This document shows positions 21,440-32,881 of a stretch of DNA of 64,000 bases, piece by piece (position 1 is the first letter of the stretch; each line of letters opens with the position of its first letter). A program made the translations under genes and the position numbers. Below the pieces are notes generated by a model, which was given only the letters and a program-made list of their open reading frames with translations, was not told the origin of the DNA and made no database searches. The DNA comes from Chrysaora quinquecirrha (Eukaryota; Cnidaria; Scyphozoa; Semaeostomeae; Pelagiidae). The stretch covers positions 148,617-212,616 of the forward strand of contig JACTAT010000083.1 of NCBI GenBank assembly GCA_014526335.1, given 5' to 3'.

Positions 21440-22440
21440 ATGAAAATGGCTACAAAGAAGACCAATTCTACAGCTACAATGGATACCATAGTTTCAATGC
21501 TACACAAACAAGAAGAGAATATAAACAAACGTCTTGATATGCTAGAAAATAAGATTTATAGTATCAAAATAGAGATCACAAAAAAATTAAAGAACTGGAC
21601 AATAGAGTATCGCATGTTGAAAACTCAGCAGAACTTATAAAGCAGCAGTATGAGTCACAAAAGAAAACTACGGACTATGTTCTAAAGTCTCAAACAGTCC
21701 TTTCAAAACAAAATTAAGCACTCAAAAATGAAATTAAATCCCTGTTCAAGAGAGGCAGAAAAAGCTCTGATCGATCTTGAGCAGTACAGAAGACGTGATT
21801 GTATAGAAATAAGTGGGGTGCCTCCTAGTGAACAAGAAAACACAGAGGAAATCATGATCGCATTAGCAAAATAAATTGAAGTAGAAGTTCTAAAAATGAT
21901 ATAGTTGCTTGCCACAGAGTAAAAAAGTCCAAATGAGAGCCAATAATAATTTCTGAATTCGAGAATAGAAAAACAAAAGAAAAGATCATGAATAGCAGAA
22001 AAAACCTTAAAGAGAAGACAGTTGATTTCTCAACTCACAAGTGGTGAATCAAGGTTAAATTGTACGATCTTTGTCAATGAATCTTTGACCGTCATGAATA
22101 AAAATCTATTTTGCTTGGTACGTCTGAGGTGCGAAGAAAAAGGCTGGGATTGTTATTTGACAAAGAATGGTGTTGTATCCACTAGAAAAATCAAAGCACC
22201 GTAACACCTCGAATTGGAAACTTAGAAGAACAGAAACGTTAGATAGAAACTGCAAATGCCCTAGATGTTCTAAAAGGGCATTTGATAATCAAAAATCTAT
22301 TTGCTACAATTAATGTGACAAATGGTACCATTTCAAATGTTCGTTAATTGATTCGGTTACATTTGATCTTTTAGCTGAAAACTTAACCTCAATTTGGTTT
22401 TGTAAATTATCCTTAAAAGAAGCTGTACCTTTTCAATCCC
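21440..22440 (+). pseudogene. LINE ORF1: coiled coil, RNA-binding region and PHD finger
   Basis: The first 65 codons (21440-21640) form a coiled coil with repeated EENINKRLDMLENKI-type heptads. After frame changes, segments RDCIEISGVPPSEQEN, NDIVACHRVKKS and SRKNLKEKT (21790-22020) match the middle of LINE ORF1 proteins, followed by an RRCEEKGWD/TKNGVVSTRKI block (22100-22200). A cysteine-rich PHD-type segment follows (about 22255-22400, CPRCSKRAFDNQKS). ORF1 proteins bind LINE RNA and help form the particle. At least five frame breaks are present. Confidence 0.65.
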
Positions 22441-22499
22441 TCAACGAAAACCAATTTCATAATACATTGGCTAGTCCAATAAAAAAGTGCAAAGAATTA

Positions 22500-23520
22500 C
22501 TTGAGGCTGTTACGTCAGCACAGCATGGTTATATCAGGAAATTTAATGTATGTAAGAAAGCTGTTCGTGACATTAGAAAAGCCACTCTCTGTAATGACTG
22601 CAAACATCTGATTCATTGAAAATGTTCGGCACTCTAGTCCTGGCAAACAATGAACACAAGTAGCATTTCAAACCATTAGTATTGCGTGACATGCTTGCGA
22701 GCTAAGTTTAAATTTTGTAATATTGACAACCAACAGTTAGCATCGCTAACCTTTAACTCCAACTATAACTGTTGATGTAAAGGAAATGATTTAAAACTAG
22801 AAGACTACCGCCTTTTTGATTCACTAACAATGAATAAACTTGATTTAAAAGAACATGACAATCTTTTTGACAATGATATTGATAACTATGCTAAATTTCA
22901 TACAGATTTTGACTACTTTACTATCTATAACTTCCATAAACTATCAAAGAGCTCAAAGTCTAATGGTAATACAAGGTTTAGTTTAATACAAACTAACATT
23001 CAATCCTTGCTAAAAAATAAAGATAATCTCGAACTATTGTGTAATGAACTTGATCACAATTTTGATTCCATAGCTGTAACCAAAAGCTGGCACAGTAATT
23101 CAAACAAAGATCTTTTTGAAAATTTTGTTATCCCTGGCTATAATAATTATATTGGCCAAAAAAGCCAAACAAAATATGGAGGTTCTGGTTTCTTTTTGTC
23201 TGAATTGGAATGCTCAGAACAGACGAAACAAAGGTAACAGAACGTTCTAAGCTGAATAAATCTTTCAAGAACGACAAGTGTGAGTTTGAGGCTTTCTTGG
23301 TTGAAATTGACAATTCAAAGGATAACAATATAGTTCTGGTACCAATTTATAATCACCCACAAAATAATCCTACTGAATTCATCAATTACTTACATTCAAC
23401 ATTCAAAAGTGAGTAACGAAAATAAAATTGTTTTCATAAGTGGAGATTTCAACATTGATCTTTTGTGCTTTGATAAAAACATAATTGCTGACAAATTCGT
23501 CAACCCTCTAGATATGTAGG
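22500..23520 (+). pseudogene. LINE ORF2 N-terminus: zinc finger and apurinic endonuclease
   Basis: A CNDCKHLIH-type zinc-finger segment (about 22590-22650) is followed by the endonuclease from 22960 (LIQTNIQSLLKN, first metal-binding region), SIAVTKSWHS near 23060, FVIPGYNNY near 23130 and, in other frames, ISGDFNIDLL near 23440. These are blocks of the APE-type endonuclease that nicks target DNA for LINE insertion. The catalytic Glu of the usual TETW is Lys here (TKSW). The frame is broken and no polymerase follows. Confidence 0.7.
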
Positions 23521-23619
23521 CAGGGAGCACCCAACTCTGATTGATAATATTTTCTTGAATTCGGTAAACATTGAAGCTAGCAGTTGTAATTTATTTCAAA
23601 GATATAGTGTTGGATAAAG

Positions 23620-23910
23620 CATATAGGGAATAAAAAAAGTGATTATTAATCTTAAGAGGAAAGATGTTGAAGAATGGAGTAAAACCAGTCTTGCATATTC
23701 ACTGTACAGACCAAGTAGGAAGAAGATACTAGCTAACAACAATGATTATTTATGGGAATGTGATCTTGCTGATATGGTGTATCTGAAAAAGAAAACGACA
23801 ACATTGTATTCCTCTTATGCTGCATTGATACTTTTGGCAAGTATGTGTGGGTAAAACCTCTAAAAAGAAAAACTGTTAATAGCCTTTGAGTTGTACAAAG
23901 CTTCAAAATT
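23620..23910 (+). pseudogene. Polinton integrase, N-terminal part
   Basis: Codons after 23639 read a basic segment then LYRPSRKKILANN and DLADMVYLKK, matching the approach to the first catalytic Asp of Polinton retroviral-type integrases. A VWVKPLKRKT block follows in a shifted frame near 23840. It ends where a Penelope-like element is inserted. The rest of the integrase resumes near 25510. Confidence 0.7.
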
Positions 23911-23921
23911 GCGATAAACAA

Positions 23922-25504
23922 CGGAATCATTTCTGGGCATACTTAAAAGCTTTTTTCGTCTAACACTCCTCATAGTATGGAGGTCAGAAACAAACTGAAA
24001 CAATAGACTTTACCCAGATGCGGCTTGAAATGCACCAATCAGAAAGAATGAAAAGATTGGCATTGTGTTTAAACACTGATCAGCTAATCCGATAAAGTGG
24101 GAAGACCAATGGATTTATTTGAAGATTCCAAGTGAGATAATAAACTCTTTCTGTCTACACAGAACCGGCCTTTTAGCATTGATGTAGACAGATTCCAAAA
24201 CCCCTAAGTGAAAGAAAGATCTTGCTTTGCCAATGATTTTGAAACAATCCTCACTGTTATTTTCCGCACAAATTGGGTTATCAATTAGATGTTGTCGTAT
24301 GGCAGAATCATGTTTGTGACTAGGTTGTTGTTTACACCCACTAGGCTGTTGCTCTCTTTGCCATTATTGTGCAGACGAATATTAGTAGGAACATGCTGCT
24401 GTATCCAATCAGCTAAGTACGACCAACTGTACCTGGCATCACACCGGCACTAAAATTAATAAATGACCAAACTTTTTGTGTGGTAGGTACGCAATCCATT
24501 TGAGTGGATGTTAGAACTTTCCGAGTGCCGAAAACTAACCCAGGGTTGGCAGCAGCAAAGCAATTAGTAATGACCTTTTTAATTTGACTTAAAAATCGCA
24601 ATGAGACGTTTTCTATCCAAAGCATTTCTAGGTAAACAGGGCAGTTTTGCGGACCATACTTTTTATCAGCCAAGAAACTTGCGATCTTCTTGCAAAAACA
24701 ATTGGAAATAATGTCCTCAGAGTAACTGTTTTCAATGAGAATAGACCGTATTTTATCCAATTCCGAATCTAGCCAAAATTTAGAGCAAATTATAAGTGCC
24801 CGATAAATTAGCCTGTTGATGAGGTTAATTTTTCTGTTTTTTTGAACTAAAGGAATCCCACGGTGTATATAGGATGCTAAAGGTTGGTTTCCTATATATA
24901 CTGGTGAGAAATCCAGTAGCAGTGTTTTCAATAAAAACATCCACAAATGGCAAAGAGTTGTTTTGCTGCTTTTTGAAAGTAAATTTTAGAAACGGATGCA
25001 AGGCATTAAGTTTTTAGAGAAAACATTAGAATCGGACTCTGTTTTGAAAACGGCAAAAATGTCATCACCATATCGAAAATAGACCGGAGGTTTTGATGTG
25101 GAGCTGAAAACTTGACCTTCGTAGAAACCAACATAGATGTTTGCTAGCACTGGCCCAAATGGGCTCCCCAGGAACTCAGACTCTGTCCCTTTGTCAGTAC
25201 ATCTCATTGTTGAAGCTGAACTCTACTGACCTGGTAGCAGACTCCATCAATTAGACAAATACCTCCTTGGGGAAAGGCGGACTGACAAGTTTATTCTGGT
25301 ATAGAGCTTTAGCACAAATCCCGATAGTCTCATCCAAAGGTATGTTAGTGAAAAGGCTGCTGATGTCGAAAGAACACATAAAAGAGTTTGCTGCATCTAA
25401 TTGAATGTGTTAACATTAACATAAGAAAAAGAATCCGAAATACAATTTTTAGAATAAAGTTTCAAAACGAAAAAAGCTTTTAAGTATGCCCAAAAATGAT
25501 TCCG
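23922..25504 (-). mobile_element. Penelope-like element inserted in the Polinton integrase
   Basis: Bounded by a 38-bp inverted repeat (23922-23959 and 25467-25504, reading CGGAATCATTTYTGGGCATA outward-in). Inside, on the minus strand, is a reverse transcriptase with a GIY-YIG-like tail. Integrase coding sequence is present on both sides, so the insertion came after the Polinton. Confidence 0.7.
24060..25380 (-). pseudogene. Penelope-like reverse transcriptase with GIY-YIG endonuclease
   Basis: Near 25160-25020 the frame reads LGSPFGPVLANIYVGFYE and YFRYGDDIFAVF, the palm motifs of Penelope-like reverse transcriptases (YxDD here YGDD). Blocks LPFVDVFIENTATGFLTS and IYRKPTFSIY follow near 24950-24870. 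Past the thumb region, a VGRT-LADWIQQHVPTNI segment (about 24420-24370) and a RPVLCRQKEFIISLG segment (about 24150) match the GIY-YIG endonuclease of these elements. The enzyme primes reverse transcription from nicked DNA. Several shifts and stops break it. Confidence 0.8.
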
Positions 25505-26260
25505 CTGTTTTTGCAACTTTAAAACTGCAAAGGAAATGCTGAAAGTGTTTAAAGAAATTTTATCAGAAAGAAAACATAAAAAGGTACAATCCGATAAATG
25601 AAGCGAGTTTATAAACAAAGAATTCCAAGCTTTGTTGAAGAAAAAGGATATTGGGTTTTACACTGCAAATACTGAGGTAAAGGCAGCAATTGTTGAATGC
25701 TTTAACAGAACATTGAAAGGGCGAATGTATAGATACTTTACAGCACAAAATACATTGAGGTACATTGATAATTTACAAGATTTTGTCGATGCATACAATA
25801 ATACATACCACAGAGCTATAGGTACAAGACCTTCCAAAGTCGACAAAGACAATGCCAACACTGTTTGAGAAATACTGTTTAAAAAAGAAACCAGAAAAAA
25901 TAGAAAGCTTTTCAAAACTGGAGATTATGTAAGATTAAGATTGAAAAAGAGATTGTTTAAGAAAGGTTACTTGCAAAATTTCATTGAAGAAATATTCAAG
26001 ATCAGTTAAGTCTTTAAAGGAAGGTATCCAGTAATGTATGAAAATGAAGATCTGCAAGGTGAAAAGATGGCTGACCGTTTCTACAAAGAAAAACTATAGC
26101 ATGTGCATCTTCCAAAAACATTTGTTGTCAAGCAAGTGTTAAAAACTAACAGAAAAAGAGGCAAGAACTTCTATTTAATCAGATGGCTAGGTTATTCTCC
26201 ACAATTTGATGAGTGGGTGGCTGAATGTCAATTGCAGACAATATGATTTATGAAGAATTC
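25505..26260 (+). pseudogene. Polinton integrase, catalytic C-terminal part and chromodomain
   Basis: Directly after the Penelope insertion the frame continues with integrase sequence (KEMLKVFKEILSER), then EFINKEFQALLKK at 25610 and a VECFNRTLKGRMYRY block at 25690 that holds the catalytic Glu. YIDNLQDFVDAYNN and a GDYVRLRLKK segment follow. The end (about 26130-26250) is a chromodomain-like FYLIRWLGYSPQFDEWV. Stops at 25866, 26008 and 26098 break it. The chromodomain probably directed insertion to marked chromatin. Confidence 0.8.
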
Positions 26261-26279
26261 TTCCTTCGGGATTTGTTAC

Positions 26280-27261
26280 TGATAGAATGAAATTAGTAGA
26301 TTTCACAGTTGATTTACCTCACGTATTTCAATCAAACAATATAACAAAATGGGAAATGGCATTGTTTCAAATGACGTTACGGGATAGAGGAGGAAATCAC
26401 TGCAAGATCAATATTGGCTTTCAATAGCAAATAAGTATGTAACAGTCCCAGATGAAGATAGAAAATTGCTTACTTGGGGCATATATGACTCTTTCAATGA
26501 AAAAATCTACCTTGATAAAGAATTATTGAAACACGTGATAATACCTTCATATATTATGAATTCAAAAGGCTTTTCAATGACAGGTCATTGAATTTCCCAG
26601 AACTTGGTTATCAGATGAAAAACATGTTATCAGTGTCATTGATTGGTGGAAAGATCCAGTTAGAAATTATTGATGTGAAATCATTAGGATATTCTACATG
26701 TAAAGGAAAGCTGTTGAAATTTACCAGTGCTTTTCTCATTAAATTTTCAAGACCTTTGGTTCATTTCCTCAGTTTAGAAGATAAAATAAATCACACTCTA
26801 CCAAATGGCTCAATATGGAAATACTTTGAATACAAGACTTCTGATAGCAAACAACCTCACCAGGCTATACATCTGATTGTATATAAAAAGAAGGCAGATG
26901 GTAAATGCTAACTGGAGGCAAGATCAACTGTTTGAGTAGAAGAAACGATGGTGTTCATCTAAATGAACATACATCCATGAATATAGAATGCCATCTATTG
27001 GAAAGCAACTATCTTGATGGTATTGAGAAAAGGCGACTTTTGAGAAAACTAACATTTTACAATACAGATCTCAATACATATGTTAGATATTATGCTTCAA
27101 ATAATATAATTTTCACACCATTGGAGAGCTTGCAGTTTCAACAAATTCCAATAAGATTGGTAAATCATGATGGGAATCCTATACAATTAACATCTCTCTA
27201 TTCCGCAAAGCAATATACTGGAGAAACATCACTAACAGTTAGAAATAGACCGGTAATATGA
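26280..27261 (+). pseudogene. Polinton penton-like or minor capsid fragment
   Basis: Beginning near 26285 is a VDFTVDLPHVFQSN segment followed by a WEMALFQMTL block, which resembles the N-terminal strand of Polinton penton proteins (usually WEVAL). Two long frames follow (26588-26911 and 26905-27261). The second ends with a PLESLQFQQIPIRLVNHDG block like the C-terminal strand of such proteins. The pieces are in different frames and contain stops. Assignment is by pattern and position only. It could instead be another virion protein. Confidence 0.45.
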
Positions 27262-27712
27262 ATGTAACTTTAAATAATAAATGTGTAAATTTTGTAAATC
27301 CACTGCCAGTGGATACCATTTGAAAATTTAGTATAATTGCTTGCACGCTATATCAAAAACAAAAAGATGAGAATGAAAAAGTGTTTGCTGTTTGTTGTGA
27401 TTTATTATAAGTAAGGATGCTGTTCCTCTATTGGGTTTAGTTATTGACGATTCGAAATTGATTCACAGATCAACTATAAATCTTGCAGAGTATAGAGAAA
27501 CAAGATCTGTATAAAATCATTTGATATCAAAATCATTTGATATCAAAATAATTTGATATCAAAATCATTGGAAGATATATTTGATAATTTTGAAGACAAT
27601 TCTCAGATTGACATGTTTTTCAGCAAAGACGATTAATGACATTTATCTTCCATGTGATTTGGATTCAATAATAAAACTTAAAAGAACAATTACATTACAC
27701 AGAAAATAGGAG

Positions 27713-28519
27713 GTGACATTGGTGGAAATTGTCTATGAACTGAGTGATAGATTTGTATCTAATCCTGCAGAATTTAAATATGGGAAGTATGAATCCTGGC
27801 GAATGATGGGATTTTTCCAAATTGGTACTGACAAGGTTGGTTTTGAACATTTTAATGTGAGATTGGTAATATCAGATGAATATACAATGTTATGGAGTCA
27901 GGCTGCTGATAAGCGTGAGTATTATGTAAGTCTTAGCGACTTTATTTGCAAAATCTCAGATGGAGATACCGTTCATAACTTAACCATGAGAGAAATTGTT
28001 TCAATTATGAAAAAATACATTCGCAAACAAGAGGGAAGAGTAAAAGAATATGTAAAAGATTAATGTTTGCCTTACAAAGGTCTGCTAAAGTTTTCAATTG
28101 TAGATTCAAAAATCTAGATAACCTTTCCAAAGTATGTTAATAGAGTTGCATTGGGAAAAGATTTGTGCAAATTGTTTAGTTTTGTTGAAGCTACAGAAGA
28201 ATATAACAATAGTGTGAATAATTTTTATCACAGAGATGTGAGATGGACACCATTTCCATTTACTGGAACTTATCTAGACAAGCCATTATAAGATTATAGA
28301 TTCAACACAATTGAAAGAATGACTGATGTTGTGGGTTATAAACATTTCCAAGTCAAAGCAGAAGGGAAGAATATGTTTATATATTGCTCGCTTTTAGACT
28401 ATTGTGTAGTTGGAACAATTAGCACACCGCTGCTATGCTTCATTTCGTTGAACATCAACAAGCATGTTGTAAATGTTGTAGAATTTGAAGATTTGTTCTA
28501 CTATGCATATGCACAATGA
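27713..28519 (+). pseudogene. Polinton penton-type minor capsid protein, broken
   Basis: A 116-codon frame (27713-28063) is followed, after stops, by ITFPKYVNRVALGKDLC and a tail frame (28319-28519) with NMFIYCSLLDYCVVGTIS. The latter matches the conserved block in Polinton penton proteins where a YVYCD...VVGD strand precedes a PLLR segment. Position directly upstream of the minor virion and major capsid genes fits. Pentons form the particle vertices. Stops at 28061 and near 28110 and 28290 break it. Confidence 0.55.
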
Positions 28520-28617
28520 TATCAACAAATTTACTATAAAAGTCTACAACGAGTTGGGGAAAGAGGTACAGTTCTACAAAACAAAGATAACATTCTTGCT
28601 ACACTTTAGAAGGAAAC

Positions 28618-29159
28618 ATGTATCATTTCCCAATTTATAAATCAACTCCGTATTTTCACACCTACCAGCGTGGAAGAGGAAGGGTAGTATTTTCAGTAAA
28701 GCTGGATCTATTTTAAAAGAGCTGTTACAGCTGCAATACCAACTTTAAAGAAGCAAGGTGTAAAACCTGCTGAGAAAATTTTGAAACCTGTTTTATAAGA
28801 AGAAGGAGAGAAGGCAGTTGGTCGGATATTAGCTGGAGAGAAGGTTGGAGAAGTTGCAAAAGATACTGCTAAATCTTCTATGAGAGGTATAAAAAAAAGC
28901 TACTGAAGAAATTGTCGATTTTATAGAAAATGCAGCAAAGGAATCGTCTGCTGGTAAGAAATCGACTTTTGGTAAGAAATCACCTGTTGGTAAGAAATCA
29001 AGGGGTCGTCCTAGAAGATCTATAAAAGAAAGCAACATGAAGGGTATCTTCATACCTAAGCAGTCGGTGAAGAAAGGAAGAGCTAAGAAAGCTAAGCGTA
29101 AAAGTTCTGATTTCATAAAAAACTTTGTTGAAGAACCTGTTGATGAAGAAATTGCAACA
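28618..29159 (+). pseudogene. Polinton basic minor virion protein
   Basis: Starts with MYHFPIYKSTPYFHTYQRGRG, a tyrosine/glycine start typical of a Polinton virion protein, then an AAIPTLKKQGVKPAEKILKP amphipathic segment. The second half is lysine-rich, including three short tandem GKKS repeats near 28950-29000 and KKGRAKKAKRKSSD near 29070, so it probably binds DNA. Frame changes occur near 28700 and 28900. It runs in frame into the capsid start at 29160 without a stop, so the original boundary has been lost. Confidence 0.5.
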
Positions 29160-30106
29160 ATGAGCATAAAACCAGAATATACTGAATGTCCTAGTGAAAG
29201 TTTGGATTTATTCTGCTTGCCAATAATTCGAAACAATGTTCAGTATTTTAAAGATGTTGAATATTTTCCACAAACTGCTGCACTCAAAACAAACTGTTGT
29301 GTTTGACATTCCTGCCAAGCCCGATCATATGATTGACTTGAATCATTCTTATTTTGTCTCAACTCTGGCCATTAAAAAACATATGTAAGCGATATTGGAA
29401 AAACTTATACTGAATTTGCAGAAGTAATAGATAATATTGGTCAATCTATGTGGAACAGATAGAGTTGGTTTTGAATGACACTCCCGTCACAGAAGCAAAT
29501 GGAATGTATGCCTACCAATCTTCCTTGGAAACAACTCTGACATTTGATGAAATCAAAGCTTGAAACTTTATAAAAAAGATGAACTGGGTCAGTGATATGG
29601 TTGGTAAACAAGATATTGACTTTCCAACAACCGCATCATCAAAAACTCAGGGTTTAAATGTACGATTTGCACCATTTTATGATGGTGAAAAGGTTAAAGT
29701 GTTGACAAAGCCTCATATTAACATTTGCAATCAAAGCAAATACTTGCTGTCAGGCGTTCGTCTTCAATGATGATTGAGTCCGAAGACCGATGTGTTTTGT
29801 TTGATGAGGAAAAATTAAACCACTTCATGTCTCTACATTTCCGAAGTGAAACCTGTGCTTCATGAAATACATGTTAAAGATGCTGTGTTACGATGGATTG
29901 AAAGAAGGCTGATGAAAACTATTGCAATTAACCTTGTCTGTCAACTTCACATGGTGAGCTATTTGATCAATACGGCAACAACCAGCTGGGTTCAAGACAA
30001 TGTGTTCAACGGCAAGATGCCAAACAGACTGTTTCTTGTGCTAGTCAATAATTCATCATTCAATGGAGCTTATCAAGGAAATCCGTTTAACTTTGAACAT
30101 GTTGTG
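29160..30106 (+). pseudogene. Polinton major capsid protein, broken
   Basis: Start chosen at the ATG at 29160, where the sequence ECPSESLDLFCLPIIRNN matches the conserved beginning of double-jelly-roll capsid proteins. An FDIPAKPDHMIDLNHSYF block follows after a frame change near 29290. The last part (29990-30106) has DNVFNGKMPNRLFLVLVNN and the AYQGNPFNFEHV terminus, the most recognisable capsid signature. Multiple stops and shifts lie between. This protein would form the hexagonal shell. The coding sequence runs straight into the inverted polymerase fragment at about 30118. Confidence 0.75.
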
Positions 30107-30117
30107 GTAGAGATGTC

Positions 30118-31700
30118 TCTCCCGCCCTGTCCGCACCACGCACCCAATCGCAGGGACAAAAACCTTTTCTTCTCCAGCTTCAACACCTGCCAAATCTCTC
30201 TTTGATGGTATTTTCCAATTTCTATAATCTAGAACATCTCCATTTTTTAGCAGGTTCTTGCATGCTACACCAGGGTCAACCATTCCTTGACATTCTCTTT
30301 TCAATTCTGTGACTCTTTCCTTTTCATTCTTTGGTATTTCAGGATACTTTTGTTAAGTGACCTCATCATGCAGGTAGCCTTTTACAGAGACAAATTATTC
30401 TTTTGGCAGATTGTTGGCTAGTGTTACTCAGAAATGCAAAATGAGTCTATGTATTCGATTCCATGAATATTTGTTTCCTTACCATCTTCATTCGCATCAG
30501 TATGAGCACCAGGTGCATTTCATACCCTTTCAGATTGTGGCAGAGGATCGGGATTGGGTGACTGTTTGCTACTATATCCAGATGATTGACGTCGCAATAC
30601 TGGCAAGCCGGTCCTCTTTATTTCCCAGTAATGTGAAAATAATCTTTGACTTTCTTTCTATTGATACCATCAAATAACTGCTTGCAGCAATAGCAGTGTG
30701 TAGCCATATCATGTCTCCCGTTTTCCTCAGGTGTTAATCTAATCATCGGCATGGTTTTCTCGGATTTTATCATTCAATTCATCTAGTCTCTTCATCACAC
30801 TTCCATGCAGTCTTCGCCAGTATAACACTCCAAAGGTTGTTACCATCTATCACCAATGACTAATTGGCTTGTGTCCTTGATAAGCAGGTTCCTTGTTAGA
30901 GCTTTCCATAATGGATTCAGTATCTGCATAGATGATGGCAGCCAGCTCTGACGCTTGAAATGTTCAAACTTTAATCCTGTATCTTTAGGATATTCAACAG
31001 CTTGGGAGATCTTGACTTTCTGTCTTAGTTTTTTATACTTTTCCAAAGTTTCTTGAGTTGAACACGACGATAAGCATAGAGGACAGTAAAAGCACTGTAC
31101 ATTATGTTTATCACTATCTTGACCAGCTAAAAGATGACCCAAGCTCTATATCTAGCAATAGTGACTTTCATTATCATCATTGATTATCAATAGCAAATCC
31201 ACATGCTTTTCACATTTAACTTCAGTTGCTCTTACTGGTACAATTGTACCATCTTCATCCAAATAGACATTGATTGCAATATAATTATTTATTTCAAATT
31301 TATCAAGCATCTATTTATCTGTCGCTTTTACTGGATACACTTTTACTGTAGTTTGGTAAACCTTGCAAATATCCAACCACTTCCATTTTTCAAGAATTCA
31401 TTTAACCTTATTCAGTAGTATGTTGATAGCTTCAACTAAATTATTTTTAACACTGCCATACTCTGACCTTAGCAGCGCCTGTACAGTTGTCTTGAATGTG
31501 GGTCGTTATTCTGTAACCATTAGCTTATCACCATACTTCTCAAATTCTACATCCATAGTGACATAATACTTTATTCCTTGCTTGTGGTCTTGTAATTCAT
31601 CTTCAATTTTTCGAGTGGCATGTTGTGTAATTCTTTCCCAGTCCTTAATATCTTCTTCTTTGCTATATATCCTGATTGCTTTCTTATCCATCTTGTTCAT
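30118..31700 (-). pseudogene. Polinton protein-primed DNA polymerase B, N-terminal part only
   Basis: On the minus strand, a start-like region at 31700 leads to a VTMDVEFEKYGDKL segment, then a zinc-finger-like YCPLCLSSCSTQETL block near 31080 and a KFEHFKRQSWLPSSM block before the exonuclease domain. Near 30700-30500 is HCYCCKQLFDGI...YFHITGK, then a HNLKGYEMHL block (exonuclease region). The polymerase motifs further on are absent, and the sequence ends at the capsid junction near 30118. Intact versions replicate the whole element. Frame breaks are numerous. Confidence 0.75.
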
Positions 31701-31919
31701 ATCCTATCTCCACCAAATAAGTTATCTTCTGCTGTTGATGGATGTATATCATGTGCTGTTCACTTATGTAATATGAGATTTAACATTCTGTCGGACAATT
31801 TCCCACATACATTGCAAGCGATTTTTCTTTGCTTACTATTATTAGCAGCCGAGCTTTCTTCTTCATGTGACCTCTTCATGACATATTTTCAACTTAATTG
31901 ATTTCGCTTTACCATTCGA

Positions 31920-32680
31920 TATATATAGACAACTAATCCTTGCCTGAGTGAGACCACCGCCTCCCAAGGAACCCTGCTTTCAAAGACTTCCTCTTCTCAA
32001 AGATTCTTGGACTCAATCGTCATATTCCTTAGTCCTGTTTATATTCATGGTTGTCAGTACTGTTTATTAGTCTGTCCCTCAGCCTTGTTATTATTTATGT
32101 TACTCAGTCTGGAATTCTATGTGATTACCCATAGAGTTATAAAAATTGTATTTAAATTCATTGTTGCTTGGATTTAATTTGTAAAAATTTATGTTCAAAC
32201 TTGAAAAGAATAACGTCACATTAAAACAGAACTTGATTTAAAATTTAGTTCAAAGCCAAGAGGTGGAAGTTGCTGTCACTACAGGTTTGGGGAAGTCATG
32301 TCAGTGATCACGCACACACAACAGCAAACAGTGAGGACAGCGAGGGGAAAATGTTTTTGAGAGCGAAAATTCGCTTATGAATTCTAACTGTTTTGAATCA
32401 TTTCAAAAGTAAATCGTCCGGTATGCCCATAATATGTAAACCCACAAGGAACCTCAGGGTAAGTTTAGTTGACAGAGCTTGGCGATTCAAAAACAAAGGC
32501 ACCAATTCACCTCCATGTCTTACGATGAAAACCCATGCTTTGGAGACAATTGTGAAATTGTTCGAAACGTCATGTTACAAAAGTCAAAGACGGGAAGCCC
32601 CAAGAAGAGAGAGAAGAAAGAGACATTAGGGGCGAATGGCAAGCCTACCCCTGAGTCTGCAAACCTCATTCTGCGCAAAT
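31920..32680 (+). repeat. dispersed repeat, copy A (partner at 60105-61450)
   Basis: From 32095 to about 32630 this aligns in the same orientation with about 60850-61400, with roughly 85-90% identity by eye. Shared blocks include TTACTCAGTCTGGAATTCTA and GGAAGTCATGTCAGTGATC. A shorter match CTTGCC-GAGTGAGACCACCG occurs at the left ends (31937 and 60113). Only a short CAGTCCTGTT-type section is present here, whereas copy B has an expanded tandem array. No coding function is visible. Confidence 0.8.
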
Positions 32681-32881
32681 ATGCGAGGTTTTAAAACGAG
32701 GCTAATGACTGATGATGTCACTTGATTCCTGAGAGGCTATCACATTAGAGGCTACTGATCTTAAACGAGGCTATTTCAAATGAGGCTATTGATTTCAAAC
32801 AAGATCTTAGAAACCATCCCACTATAGCGCTAGCTGATGATGTCACTGTGTCTGGAGGCTCATGATGACATCACTGCGCTT
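32680..32881 (+). repeat. dispersed repeat, copy 2 (partner at 2061-2265)
   Basis: Inverted relative to its partner. It lies directly beside the end of dispersed repeat copy A, so the two may belong to one composite element. Confidence 0.75.

Larger units (their letters stand above)
21430..23600 (+). mobile_element. CR1-like LINE, 5' part only
   Basis: Holds a coiled-coil ORF1, PHD-type zinc-finger segments and the start of ORF2 with an apurinic endonuclease. It stops before any reverse transcriptase, where Polinton integrase sequence begins near 23620. Many stops and shifts make it a fossil. The PHD plus endonuclease combination suggests the CR1 group, but the missing reverse transcriptase prevents firm assignment. 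Confidence 0.7.
23620..31900 (+). mobile_element. Polinton/Maverick fossil
   Basis: Recognisable Polinton proteins lie in this order: integrase with chromodomain, penton-like proteins, a basic minor virion protein, major capsid protein (all plus strand), then N-terminal DNA polymerase B on the minus strand. Every gene carries stops or shifts. The polymerase is truncated and abuts the end of the capsid gene, and no ATPase or protease was recognised, so large internal deletions are likely. I did not find terminal inverted repeats. Polintons are large self-synthesising, virus-like transposons. Confidence 0.8.

Noticed and set aside
23639..23854. Possible independent small gene
   Set aside because: The motifs fit the Polinton integrase N-terminal part that resumes after the Penelope-like insertion.
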